Of a stretch of 11,838 nt of DNA, positions 1 through 5,886 are shown in pieces. A program made the translations under genes and the position numbers. The notes below the pieces were generated by a model that was not told the DNA's origin, ran no database searches, and saw nothing but the letters and a program-made list of their open reading frames with translations. Every line of letters starts with the position of its first letter. Within the stretch, counting starts at the first letter, position 1. The DNA comes from JADFUZ01 sp034430415 (GTDB lineage Bacteria; Chloroflexota; Dehalococcoidia; GIF9; AB-539-J10): contig DAOUEN010000086.1 of NCBI GenBank assembly GCA_034430415.1, positions 1-11,838 of the forward strand. The letters are read 5' to 3'.

Positions 1-34
1 CCCACTCTCCCCGGCCTCAGGCTCGTCGGGCGGC

Positions 35-718
35 TTATCTTTTGACCCGGTGCCCGTACTTGCCCTTGATGTACTTGTCGGCGCCACCCGCCTTAGTACC
101 TTGTCTATGCTCTCCACTGTCCTTGCCCTCCGTTGCCCAGCGTTCCAGGATGCGGGCGATATACCTCCAGCTCCGCTTGTTCAACACCGCCGCTTCCCTG
201 AAGGCTTCCTCGATCCACCCCCTGGGATACAGCTTCTCGGCTTCCTTCAGCTCCTCGGCGATCATCGGCGTTATTATGCCGATATTCTGCTCGTAAAGGA
301 CATAGATATTGCCCGGCTGCCCTCCTTCTCCCGCCTCCTCCTCGAAAGAAAGCTCGCCCCGCCCGGCCCTCTCCACGGCTTCCCTCCCGGATTCCGTGTT
401 GGCGAAGTAGGCCTCCTCCCATTTCCCACCCACGCGTACAGTCGAGCGCAGCACGGCGCCGTGATTCACCGCCAGGCTCAGGGAGCGCCGCAGCGTGTCC
501 CCCTCCATCCCCAGCATCGAGGCCGCCTGAGAAAGCAGCTCCCCGTACGTTACGAACCCCCCCCTTTCCTCCCTGGAGCCCAGCAGATAGAAAATGCACA
601 TTATCGCCTTCAGCTCGGCTGCGTCCTCCACCTGCGGCATCACCTGGATGAAGAAGGAACGGGGTAATGCGATGGACTCTCTGCTTGCCGGAACGCCCGG
701 GAAACGCCTGCTCTGCAT
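35..718 (-). CDS. DnaD-domain replication protein (probable primosome / helicase-loading factor)
   Basis: A 227-residue protein with the two-part layout of DnaD-like primosomal proteins. Residues about 15-120 form a winged-helix-like N-terminal region that begins with the PRSFF...MPQVEDAAELK segment. Residues about 137-197 match the DnaD C-terminal domain, from NIYVLYEQNIGIITPMIAEEL to the signature SWRYIARILERW. A basic tail ending DKYIKGKYGHRVKR follows. In Firmicutes, DnaD remodels origin DNA and helps load the replicative helicase. The same role here is an inference, strengthened by the gene lying directly downstream of dnaB with a 10-nt gap. The ATG at 718 is chosen because the N-terminal RRFPGVP segment fits the family and because a GAGGG ribosome-binding site, overlapping the dnaB stop, lies 7 nt upstream. 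The 34 nt beyond its stop contain no recognisable feature. The family call is firm; the exact function is not. Confidence 0.85.
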   Translation of the reverse strand: MQSRRFPGVPASRESIALPRSFFIQVMPQVEDAAELKAIMCIFYLLGSREERGGFVTYGELLSQAASMLGMEGDTLRRSLSLAVNHGAVLRSTVRVGGKWEEAYFANTESGREAVERAGRGELSFEEEAGEGGQPGNIYVLYEQNIGIITPMIAEELKEAEKLYPRGWIEEAFREAAVLNKRSWRYIARILERWATEGKDSGEHRQGTKAGGADKYIKGKYGHRVKR

Positions 719-728
719 CCCTGATCCC

Positions 729-2102
729 TCAGGAGGCTACCACAGGCTCGGACGCCAGATTGTCGAATTTCACCAGGCTGTTCAGGAACCTCAGCTTGAT
801 CTGCCCCAGGGGGCCGTTGCGGTGCTTGGCCACCAGCACGTCGGCGATGCCGCGGGGATAGGGGTCCTGCTCTATGTCGTGCTGCCTGTTCCACTCCTCC
901 ACACTGCAGCGCATATCTTCACGGTGAATGAATACCACGACGTCCGCATCCTGCTCGATGCTCCCGCTTTCCCGCAGGTCGGCCAGCTGAGGAATGTGAG
1001 ACGGCCTCTGCTCCACCGCCCGGCTGAGCTGGGACACCGCCAGCACCGGTACATTCAGCTCTCTGGCCACCATCTTCAGCGACCGCGTTATCTGGCTGAG
1101 TTCCTGGACTCGGTTCTCGCTCCTGCTGCTCCCCTCGATCAACTGCAGGTAGTCCACTATCACCAGGTCCACCTTCTCTTCAAAATGAAGCCGCCGCGCC
1201 TTGCTCCTGATGTCCATCACCCGGACTTGCGGCGAATCATCAATGTATATCCGCGCCTCCGACAGCGCTCCGCTGGCTTCCATCACCCTCACCTCGTCGT
1301 TCTCGCCGAATCGCCCCCAGCGGATATGCCCCAGATCGACACTTGCCTCGCTCGCCAGCATCCGCTGCACCACCGAGTCCCGCGACATCTCCAGGCTGAA
1401 CAGCGCCACGCAGGCCCCCTGGCCGACGGCGGCGTTCCTGGCGATGTTCAGAGCCAGGCTGGTCTTTCCCAGACTGGGCCTGGCCGCCAGCACTACCAGG
1501 TCGGACCTCTGCAGGCCGCCCAGCAGCTCGTCCAGCCCCCTGAAGCCGGTCATGACACACGCTATCTCCCCCTCACCCGGCACAGCCACCGTCCTCCCCT
1601 CCTCGAAGTACTGCCCCAGCACGTCGCGAAGAAGGACGAAGTCCCGCGACTCTCGCCCCGCACGGACCTGGAAAAGGATGTCTTCAGCCTTGTTCAGGCT
1701 GCCCTCCACATCCGGCCCCGACTCGTAGCCAATGGCTGCGATCTGCCCCGCAGCGGTGATCAGCCGCCGCATCATCGCCGTCCTGGACACTATCAGGGCA
1801 TAGTGCTCCACGTGCACCGACGTGGGTACAATCGATATCAGGTGGCTCAGGTAGCCGGCACCGCCGATTTGCTCCAGCTTACCCTGGCGCATCAGTTCAT
1901 GCGCCACTGTGATCTGGTTTATAACCTCGGCGCGCTGGAATAGAGAGTAGCAGGCCTCGAAGATCGCTCGATTCGTTTCGTCAAAAAAATCACCCCCGCT
2001 CACCCCCCCCACCCTCAGTATGGCCTCAGGGTCAATGAGCAAAGATCCAATCACGGCCTCCTCAGCTCCGATATCGTACGGAGGTGACTTCTCCTGTGCC
2101 AT
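729..2102 (-). CDS. dnaB: Replicative DNA helicase DnaB
   Basis: A 457-residue DnaB of normal family length. This hexameric 5'-3' helicase unwinds DNA at the replication fork and recruits primase. The N-terminal domain starts with PPYDIGAEEAVIGSLLID. The RecA-like motor domain carries the Walker A motif ARPSLGKTS (about 207-215), the SLEMS segment (236-240), the Walker B strand DLVIVDYLQLI (312-322), SQLSR (357-361), LRESGSIEQDAD (377-387) and the KHRNGP arginine-finger region (426-431). No intein or frameshift is visible. The start lies 2 nt beyond the rplI stop, so translation is probably coupled to L9. The DnaD-like gene follows 10 nt downstream, which suggests that helicase and accessory factor are made together. 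Confidence 0.97.
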   Translation of the reverse strand: MAQEKSPPYDIGAEEAVIGSLLIDPEAILRVGGVSGGDFFDETNRAIFEACYSLFQRAEVINQITVAHELMRQGKLEQIGGAGYLSHLISIVPTSVHVEHYALIVSRTAMMRRLITAAGQIAAIGYESGPDVEGSLNKAEDILFQVRAGRESRDFVLLRDVLGQYFEEGRTVAVPGEGEIACVMTGFRGLDELLGGLQRSDLVVLAARPSLGKTSLALNIARNAAVGQGACVALFSLEMSRDSVVQRMLASEASVDLGHIRWGRFGENDEVRVMEASGALSEARIYIDDSPQVRVMDIRSKARRLHFEEKVDLVIVDYLQLIEGSSRSENRVQELSQITRSLKMVARELNVPVLAVSQLSRAVEQRPSHIPQLADLRESGSIEQDADVVVFIHREDMRCSVEEWNRQHDIEQDPYPRGIADVLVAKHRNGPLGQIKLRFLNSLVKFDNLASEPVVAS

Positions 2103-2104
2103 AC

Positions 2105-2557
2105 CTAGCTCTTCTTCGGCTCAATGACCACCTTGACCCGCGGTTCCAGATCTCTCGCCAACCTCACGACCACCTCGTGAGCACCAGCTTGGCGCAGAGG
2201 CTTGCCGGTATCTATCTTCCTCTTGTCAACAGAGCCGTCTACGACCCTACCCAGCTCCTCAGCTATATCGGCTGCGGTGACTGAGCCAAACAGGCGATCC
2301 CCAGCGCCTGCGCGAGCCTGAAGATGGATCTCCGTGCCCTCAATGCGCCCTGCCAATTCCACCAGCTTGGCTCGGTCCAGACTTTCCTGCTCGCTCTCTT
2401 TCCGCAGCCTTGACTCAACTTGTCTCATAACCGCCGGTGTAGCTGGTAGAGCCAGTTGCTGCGGCAAGAGGAGATTCTTAGCATAGCCTGCGGTGACTTC
2501 CCTCACCTCTCCAGCCTTCCCTTTCCCAGCAACATCCTTTAGGAAAATGACCTTCAT
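2105..2557 (-). CDS. rplI: 50S ribosomal protein L9
   Basis: A 150-residue L9, the usual length. L9 binds 23S rRNA near the base of the L1 stalk and helps maintain reading-frame fidelity. The N-terminal domain carries the L9 signature, GKGKAGEVREVTAGYAKNLLLP (residues 11-32). A charged connecting helix (about 42-72) leads to the C-terminal domain, with LFGSVTAADIAEEL near residues 89-102. It is the first gene of a minus-strand unit rplI-dnaB-dnaD-like. An extended -10 promoter lies 24-32 nt upstream. Only a weak ribosome-binding site can be seen in the short leader. The usual L9 neighbours rpsF, ssb and rpsR are not adjacent. Confidence 0.97.
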   Translation of the reverse strand: MKVIFLKDVAGKGKAGEVREVTAGYAKNLLLPQQLALPATPAVMRQVESRLRKESEQESLDRAKLVELAGRIEGTEIHLQARAGAGDRLFGSVTAADIAEELGRVVDGSVDKRKIDTGKPLRQAGAHEVVVRLARDLEPRVKVVIEPKKS

Positions 2558-2580
2558 AACAAACTCGCAGACCCCGCTGC

Positions 2581-2589
2581 ATTATACCA
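2581..2589 (-). promoter_or_regulatory. Extended -10 promoter for rplI-dnaB-dnaD unit
   Basis: Read on the minus strand, this is TGGTATAAT: a perfect -10 hexamer preceded by the TGn extension that lets sigma-70-type polymerase work with a poor -35. No good -35 sits 16-18 nt upstream (AGGTTG at 17 nt; TTGCGC at only 14 nt). Transcription would begin near 2574, leaving a leader of about 17 nt before the rplI ATG. This is a motif match only. Confidence 0.65.
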
Positions 2590-2656
2590 CTCTTTGAATC
2601 GCGCAACCTAGCTGTATCCGGTGGCTGCGTGGGCCCCCGTCTCCGTCAACCCTGTG

Positions 2657-2684
2657 TTCCACTGTTTTTCCCACCACTTCCCAC
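2657..2684. repeat. Three tandem TTCC(C)AC copies upstream of the DUF177 operon promoter
   Basis: TTCCAC (2657-2662), TTCCCAC (2668-2674) and TTCCCAC (2678-2684) lie in tandem at 10-11-nt steps, about one helical turn, and end 3 nt before the -35 hexamer at 2688. On the minus strand the last two read TGGGA-N5-TGGGA. The position and helical phasing suggest an operator or activator site. No regulator gene is in the window, so the function is unproven. Confidence 0.4.
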
Positions 2685-2687
2685 GCC

Positions 2688-2716
2688 TTGAACTCCTCGT
2701 GAATAACCATTATACT
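2688..2716 (+). promoter_or_regulatory. Sigma-70-type promoter for the DUF177-rpmF-fabD-nusB operon
   Basis: TTGAAC (2688-2693) and TATACT (2711-2716) are separated by exactly 17 nt and lie 44 nt upstream of the DUF177 start. The first four bases of the -35 and five of six in the -10 agree with consensus. The expected transcript start is near 2723, giving a leader of about 38 nt that lacks a clear ribosome-binding site. Confidence 0.7.
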
Positions 2717-2760
2717 TATCGTTCAGCCCAAGATACTGAGCCTCGCCTCCAGCTCTGGCC

Positions 2761-3195
2761 ATGAACGTTGAAGACCTCAAACAAAACCCATTTGAGGGCT
2801 CGGTGAATGTAGCTCAATTGCTGAAAGAGCCCGTTGGCTCGAGGCGCAGGTATCACATAGGCGAAGTACTTGACAGCTACGACGAAGGCCTGACTCAAGG
2901 GAATATAACGCTAACTCGCACCGGTCAGGGGATCCTGGTTCAAGGCGAACTAACCCTTCTTGTAGAACTTGTGTGCAACCGGTGCCTCGATGACTTCTCC
3001 TATGCCATGGATTTCACTATAGAAGAGGAATTCCTTCAGGGATGGAATGGTCTGCCCTCACCTGAAGGACCGGACGACGTCACCGTAGATAGCGACAACA
3101 TGCTTGACCTAGGAGAGATAATACGCCAATATGCTGTGCTAAACTTGCCCATGAAGGCATTATGTCCAGTCCACTGTTCCAAATTTAGGAGGTAA
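2761..3195 (+). CDS. DUF177/YceD family protein, short C-terminus
   Basis: A 144-residue member of the DUF177 (YceD) family, which is commonly encoded just before rpmF and has been linked in bacteria and plastids to 23S rRNA metabolism. It shows the family's CNRCLDDF motif (Cys72, Cys75), an acidic middle, LDLGEIIRQY (115-124) and LPMKALCPVHC (129-139, Cys135 and Cys139). Many relatives continue with a further cysteine pair (a GLCPxCGxNLN-type tail). Here the protein stops at SKFRR, so that tail is absent, and no continuation was found in the other two frames. The last two codons, AGG AGG, form the rpmF ribosome-binding site. ATG 2761 is the only ATG after an in-frame TGA at 2737-2739, though its own ribosome-binding site is poor. 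Confidence 0.82.
   Translation: MNVEDLKQNPFEGSVNVAQLLKEPVGSRRRYHIGEVLDSYDEGLTQGNITLTRTGQGILVQGELTLLVELVCNRCLDDFSYAMDFTIEEEFLQGWNGLPSPEGPDDVTVDSDNMLDLGEIIRQYAVLNLPMKALCPVHCSKFRR
3187..3192 (+). promoter_or_regulatory. Ribosome-binding site of rpmF inside the DUF177 3' end
   Basis: AGGAGG, the terminal two Arg codons of the upstream gene, sits 9 nt before the rpmF ATG. It is the best ribosome-binding site in the DUF177-to-nusB unit, fitting the high output expected for a ribosomal protein, and it ties translation of the two genes together. Confidence 0.8.
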
Positions 3196-3201
3196 GTTCT
3201 C

Positions 3202-3405
3202 ATGGCCCTGCCCAAGAAGAAATATGCCAAAGCGCGTCAGGGGAAGAGACGCAGTCACATCGGAGCCGCCTTGCCAACCATGGACTCCTGTCCCCAGTGT
3301 CACAGCCCCAAGTTGGCTCACCGGGTCTGTCCCAACTGCGGGAGCTATAACAATAGACAGGCAATCATAGTCAAGTCACCCAAAGCACCCAAAGCAAGGG
3401 GTTAG
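3202..3405 (+). CDS. rpmF: 50S ribosomal protein L32
   Basis: A 67-residue L32 of the zinc-binding type. It begins MALPKKKYAKARQGKRRSH, as expected for the family, and carries a four-cysteine ribbon: Cys30-x2-Cys33 and Cys43-x2-Cys46. L32 is a small protein of the large ribosomal subunit. Because all four cysteines are kept, this is the zinc-dependent form rather than the cysteine-free paralog that some bacteria make under zinc starvation. A short Lys/Pro-rich tail (KSPKAPKARG) follows. It is 6 nt after DUF177 and 2 nt before fabD, so it is clearly within the operon. Confidence 0.96.
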   Translation: MALPKKKYAKARQGKRRSHIGAALPTMDSCPQCHSPKLAHRVCPNCGSYNNRQAIIVKSPKAPKARG

Positions 3406-3407
3406 CT

Positions 3408-4355
3408 GTGTCCACTATGCCCAGAGTGGCTTATGTTTTCCCAGGGCAAAGCTCGCAGAAGGTTGGCATGGGACAAGACCTGTATCAGGACTTCTCCTCC
3501 GCCAGACAGACCTTCGATGAAGCCGACGCTGTCCTGGGCTTCCCCCTCTCCCACCTGTGTTTTCAGGGGCCCGAGGCAGAACTGAGGAGAACAGACAATG
3601 TGCAGCCGGCGATCTTGATGACCAGCATCGCCTGTCTCCGCGCTGCCCAGCAGACCGACAGCCGACTCTTGCCCCCTCCTTCGTTTGTCGCCGGACATAG
3701 CCTGGGCGAATACACTGCACTGGTGGCTGCAGGCGTGCTCAACCTGGACGAGGCCTTGAAACTGGTTCGGGAAAGGGGCAGACTGATGTACCAAGCCGGG
3801 GAGAAGAGCCAAGGGAGCATGCTAGCCGTCATAGGACTTGACAGAACAGCCACTGAGGAGGTATGCCACGAAACTGGAACCGAGATCTCTAACGTGAACT
3901 GCCCAGGACAAATCGTAGTCAGTGGTGCGATCGATGCCCTGGAAGCGGCAAGTAACCTAGCCAAGGCGAGAGGTGCCCGCCGCCTCGTTCCCCTTAAAGT
4001 CAGCGGCGCATTCCATTCCTCATTAATGGAGCCAATCATAGGTGAATTCAGTGCAGCATTACTGAACACAACATTCCGACCACCAGCGATTCCCATAGTA
4101 GCCAATGTCACTGCCCAGCCACTGGTCGATGTTGAATCCATAAGAGAAGAGCTTCTGCACCAGTTGCGCCGCTGCATCCAATGGCAGCCTACCGTTGAGT
4201 ATATGGCCCAGAATGGAGTGAATATCTTCTACGAGATTGGACCGGGGAGTGTGCTCACCGGCTTGGTCAAACGAATTGAGCCGGCAGCACAGACCTTCAA
4301 CATCGGGGCAAGTGAGGATATTACCCAGCTGAGAGACCTGGCAAATTCCAGCTAG
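3408..4355 (+). CDS. fabD: Malonyl-CoA:ACP transacylase FabD
   Basis: A 315-residue malonyl-CoA-acyl carrier protein transacylase. It moves the malonyl group from CoA to ACP, supplying fatty-acid elongation in the cytosol. Family motifs are in order: FPGQSSQ (11-17), the nucleophile motif GHSLGE (Ser98), RGRLM with the carboxylate-binding Arg123, NCPGQIVVSG (164-173) and GAFHSSLM with catalytic His203. The GTG at 3408 is preferred over ATG 3417 because AAGGGG lies 6 nt upstream of it, against about 15 nt for the ATG. The first three residues are therefore less certain. In many bacteria plsX and fabH separate rpmF from fabD; here fabD follows L32 directly, with no other fab gene next to it. 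Confidence 0.95.
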   Translation: MSTMPRVAYVFPGQSSQKVGMGQDLYQDFSSARQTFDEADAVLGFPLSHLCFQGPEAELRRTDNVQPAILMTSIACLRAAQQTDSRLLPPPSFVAGHSLGEYTALVAAGVLNLDEALKLVRERGRLMYQAGEKSQGSMLAVIGLDRTATEEVCHETGTEISNVNCPGQIVVSGAIDALEAASNLAKARGARRLVPLKVSGAFHSSLMEPIIGEFSAALLNTTFRPPAIPIVANVTAQPLVDVESIREELLHQLRRCIQWQPTVEYMAQNGVNIFYEIGPGSVLTGLVKRIEPAAQTFNIGASEDITQLRDLANSS

Positions 4356-4357
4356 CC

Positions 4358-4801
4358 ATGGGATCCAGACGAAACGCGCGAGTCGCCGCTCTCCAAGTAC
4401 TGTACGAGCTTACATTCACAGCGCATGAGCCAATGGAATCGTTGGCCCGGCTGGCAAGCGAGAAAGCGTTGCCCCCGGAAGCGTGTGACTTCAGTAGTGA
4501 GCTCATACAAGGGGTCCTAGACAGCAAGTCCAGACTCGATGACTTCATCGAGCGCTTTGCCCCCGCTTTCCCCATAGAACAGATGGCCGTGCTCGACAGG
4601 ACTATCCTGCACCTCGCCATTTTCGAGATTCTGTTCCTCGGTACCACCCCAGTAAAAGTAACCATTAATGAGGCCGTGGAACTGGCCAAGGCCTTTGGCA
4701 GCGACTCCTCGCCCCGACTAGTCAACGGGGTCCTGGGCTCAATAGTAGCCAAGCATGGAGCAAACAAGATTGATGGCACCGAGCACAACCGAGTACGATA
4801 G
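4358..4801 (+). CDS. nusB: Transcription antitermination factor NusB
   Basis: A 147-residue NusB. With NusE (S10) it binds boxA RNA and helps RNA polymerase read through rRNA operons. The all-helical family pattern is clear: RRNARVAALQVLYEL at the N-terminus, DDFIERFAPAFPIEQMAVLDRTILHLAIFEIL (about 61-92) and the hallmark VTINEAVELAKAFG...SPRLVNGVLG (101-127). The start is 2 nt after the fabD stop with only a weak ribosome-binding site, so coupled translation is likely. After its stop there are just 18 nt before hypA and no terminator hairpin was seen there. Confidence 0.95.
   Translation: MGSRRNARVAALQVLYELTFTAHEPMESLARLASEKALPPEACDFSSELIQGVLDSKSRLDDFIERFAPAFPIEQMAVLDRTILHLAIFEILFLGTTPVKVTINEAVELAKAFGSDSSPRLVNGVLGSIVAKHGANKIDGTEHNRVR
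4770..4799 (+). promoter_or_regulatory. Possible internal promoter before hypA
   Basis: TTGATG (4770-4775) and TACGAT (4794-4799) are 18 nt apart inside the 3' end of nusB, each matching four of six consensus bases. A transcript would start near 4806, just ahead of hypA. It could let the hyp genes be expressed separately from the housekeeping genes, but a match this loose can occur by chance. Confidence 0.22.
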
Positions 4802-4819
4802 TGGCACGGCAGATTCGAC

Positions 4820-5161
4820 ATGCATGAACTTGGCATAACAGAGAGTATCATTAACATAGTCCTTGACAAAGCCAAGGAGGCCAGAGCAACGAGGATCACC
4901 GAGATCAGCCTGGTTATGGGAGAGCTGTCAGGCTTCGTGCCCGATTGCATTCAGTTCTATTTCGATTTCCTTAGCAGAGATAGTATCGCCGAAGGAGCTA
5001 TCCTGCACTTCGAATCTACACCGGCCCAGTTTCGCTGCCGAACCTGCTCCGCAGTGTTCCAGCCAAACAACAGCTCATCGGATTGCCCCGAATGTGGAAG
5101 CCACGGTGTGGAAGTAGCTGGAGGACGAGAGCTGTATGTCAGGAGCATGGAGGTAGAGTGA
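4820..5161 (+). CDS. hypA: Hydrogenase nickel-insertion protein HypA
   Basis: A 113-residue HypA of standard length. It binds nickel and, with HypB, delivers it to the large subunit of [NiFe] hydrogenase after the iron ligands are in place. The N-terminus MHELGI supplies the nickel-binding His2. The zinc ribbon is complete, with Cys73-x2-Cys76 and Cys89-x2-Cys92, close to the positions in well-studied HypA proteins. Because His2 must be at the N-terminus, ATG 4820 is the required start, even though no good ribosome-binding site precedes it. Its stop overlaps the hypB start by 4 nt. Confidence 0.96.
   Translation: MHELGITESIINIVLDKAKEARATRITEISLVMGELSGFVPDCIQFYFDFLSRDSIAEGAILHFESTPAQFRCRTCSAVFQPNNSSSDCPECGSHGVEVAGGRELYVRSMEVE
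5149..5153 (+). promoter_or_regulatory. Ribosome-binding site supporting the GTG start of hypB
   Basis: GGAGG ends 4 nt before the GTG at 5158. The spacing is short but usable, and the site lies inside the end of hypA. It supports starting hypB at this GTG instead of the upstream in-frame ATG at 5083, whose extra 25 residues resemble no HypB sequence and overlap the conserved end of hypA. Confidence 0.6.
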
Positions 5162-5832
5162 AAAGGATAGAGGTAGTACAGAGCATCTTGGAAGCCAACG
5201 ACTCTATAGCTGCACGAAATCAGAGGCTGCTGGATGAGAATGAGGTTTTCGCCATCAACATTATGTCAGCTCCCGGGGCGGGCAAGACGAGCCTCCTCCT
5301 GCAGACAGTAGCCCACCTACGAAACGGGTTGCACATAGGAGTCATAGAGGGTGACGTCGCCTCCACACTGGACTCCGAGAGAGTCAGAGACAAAGTGACG
5401 GCGGTCGTTCAGATAACCACTCAACATATGTCGGAAAGCTGTGCCCTCATCGCCACTATGGTTGACAGTGCCCTGAAAAGGCTGCCGCTGGGAGATATAG
5501 ATTTGCTGCTGATTGAGAATGTAGGGAACCTCATCTGTCCTTCAGAATTCGCGCTCGGAGAACACAGAAAGGTGGTGATCTCCAGTCTGCCCGAAGGCGA
5601 CGACAAGCCTATGAAATACCCGATCATTTTTGCCGACGCCGACGCGGTGGTGATAAACAAGCTCGATCTGTTGCCTTACGTCGATTTCGACATCCCGTCC
5701 TTCCAGAATTCCATTAGGGGGCTGAACCCGAAGGTCAAGTTCTTCCAGGTTTCCTGCAAGTCAGGCGCCGGCATAGAGGATTGGTGCGCCTGGTTGCTTC
5801 AAGAGATGGAAGACCACAGGCAGAAAGCCTAG
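5158..5832 (+). CDS. hypB: Hydrogenase nickel-insertion GTPase HypB (atypical metal site)
   Basis: A 224-residue SIMIBI-class GTPase that drives nickel transfer to hydrogenase. It shows the P-loop APGAGKTS (38-45), IEGDVAST (63-70), IENVGNLICP (119-128), EGDDKPMKYP (146-155), the guanine-specificity motif NKLDLLP (167-173) and VSCKSG (198-203). It lacks the N-terminal CxxCGC and His-rich nickel-storage region found in some relatives. The GTG start overlaps the hypA stop as GTGA. One oddity: the usual CHLDA or CHLEA metal-site motif in the GTPase domain reads SCALIA, so Cys95 is kept but the adjacent His is Ala96. The second site cysteine, Cys127, is present. A nearby His90 might substitute. 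The gene is otherwise complete. Confidence 0.94.
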   Translation: MKRIEVVQSILEANDSIAARNQRLLDENEVFAINIMSAPGAGKTSLLLQTVAHLRNGLHIGVIEGDVASTLDSERVRDKVTAVVQITTQHMSESCALIATMVDSALKRLPLGDIDLLLIENVGNLICPSEFALGEHRKVVISSLPEGDDKPMKYPIIFADADAVVINKLDLLPYVDFDIPSFQNSIRGLNPKVKFFQVSCKSGAGIEDWCAWLLQEMEDHRQKA

Positions 5833-5886
5833 GCTACGGAAGCTACGCCCTTTGCAGCCGACCTCACAACTGAACGTTACGAGACA

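Noticed and set aside
594..1943. A 449-codon open frame on the plus strand opposite dnaB
   Set aside because: It is antisense to a clear dnaB; its protein is rich in His, Pro, Arg and Gln with no recognisable domain, as expected for the shadow of a GC-rich gene.
5083..5157. 25-codon N-terminal extension of HypB from ATG 5083
   Set aside because: The extension overlaps the zinc-ribbon end of hypA, resembles no HypB N-terminus, and the GTG at 5158 has a ribosome-binding site and the typical GTGA overlap.
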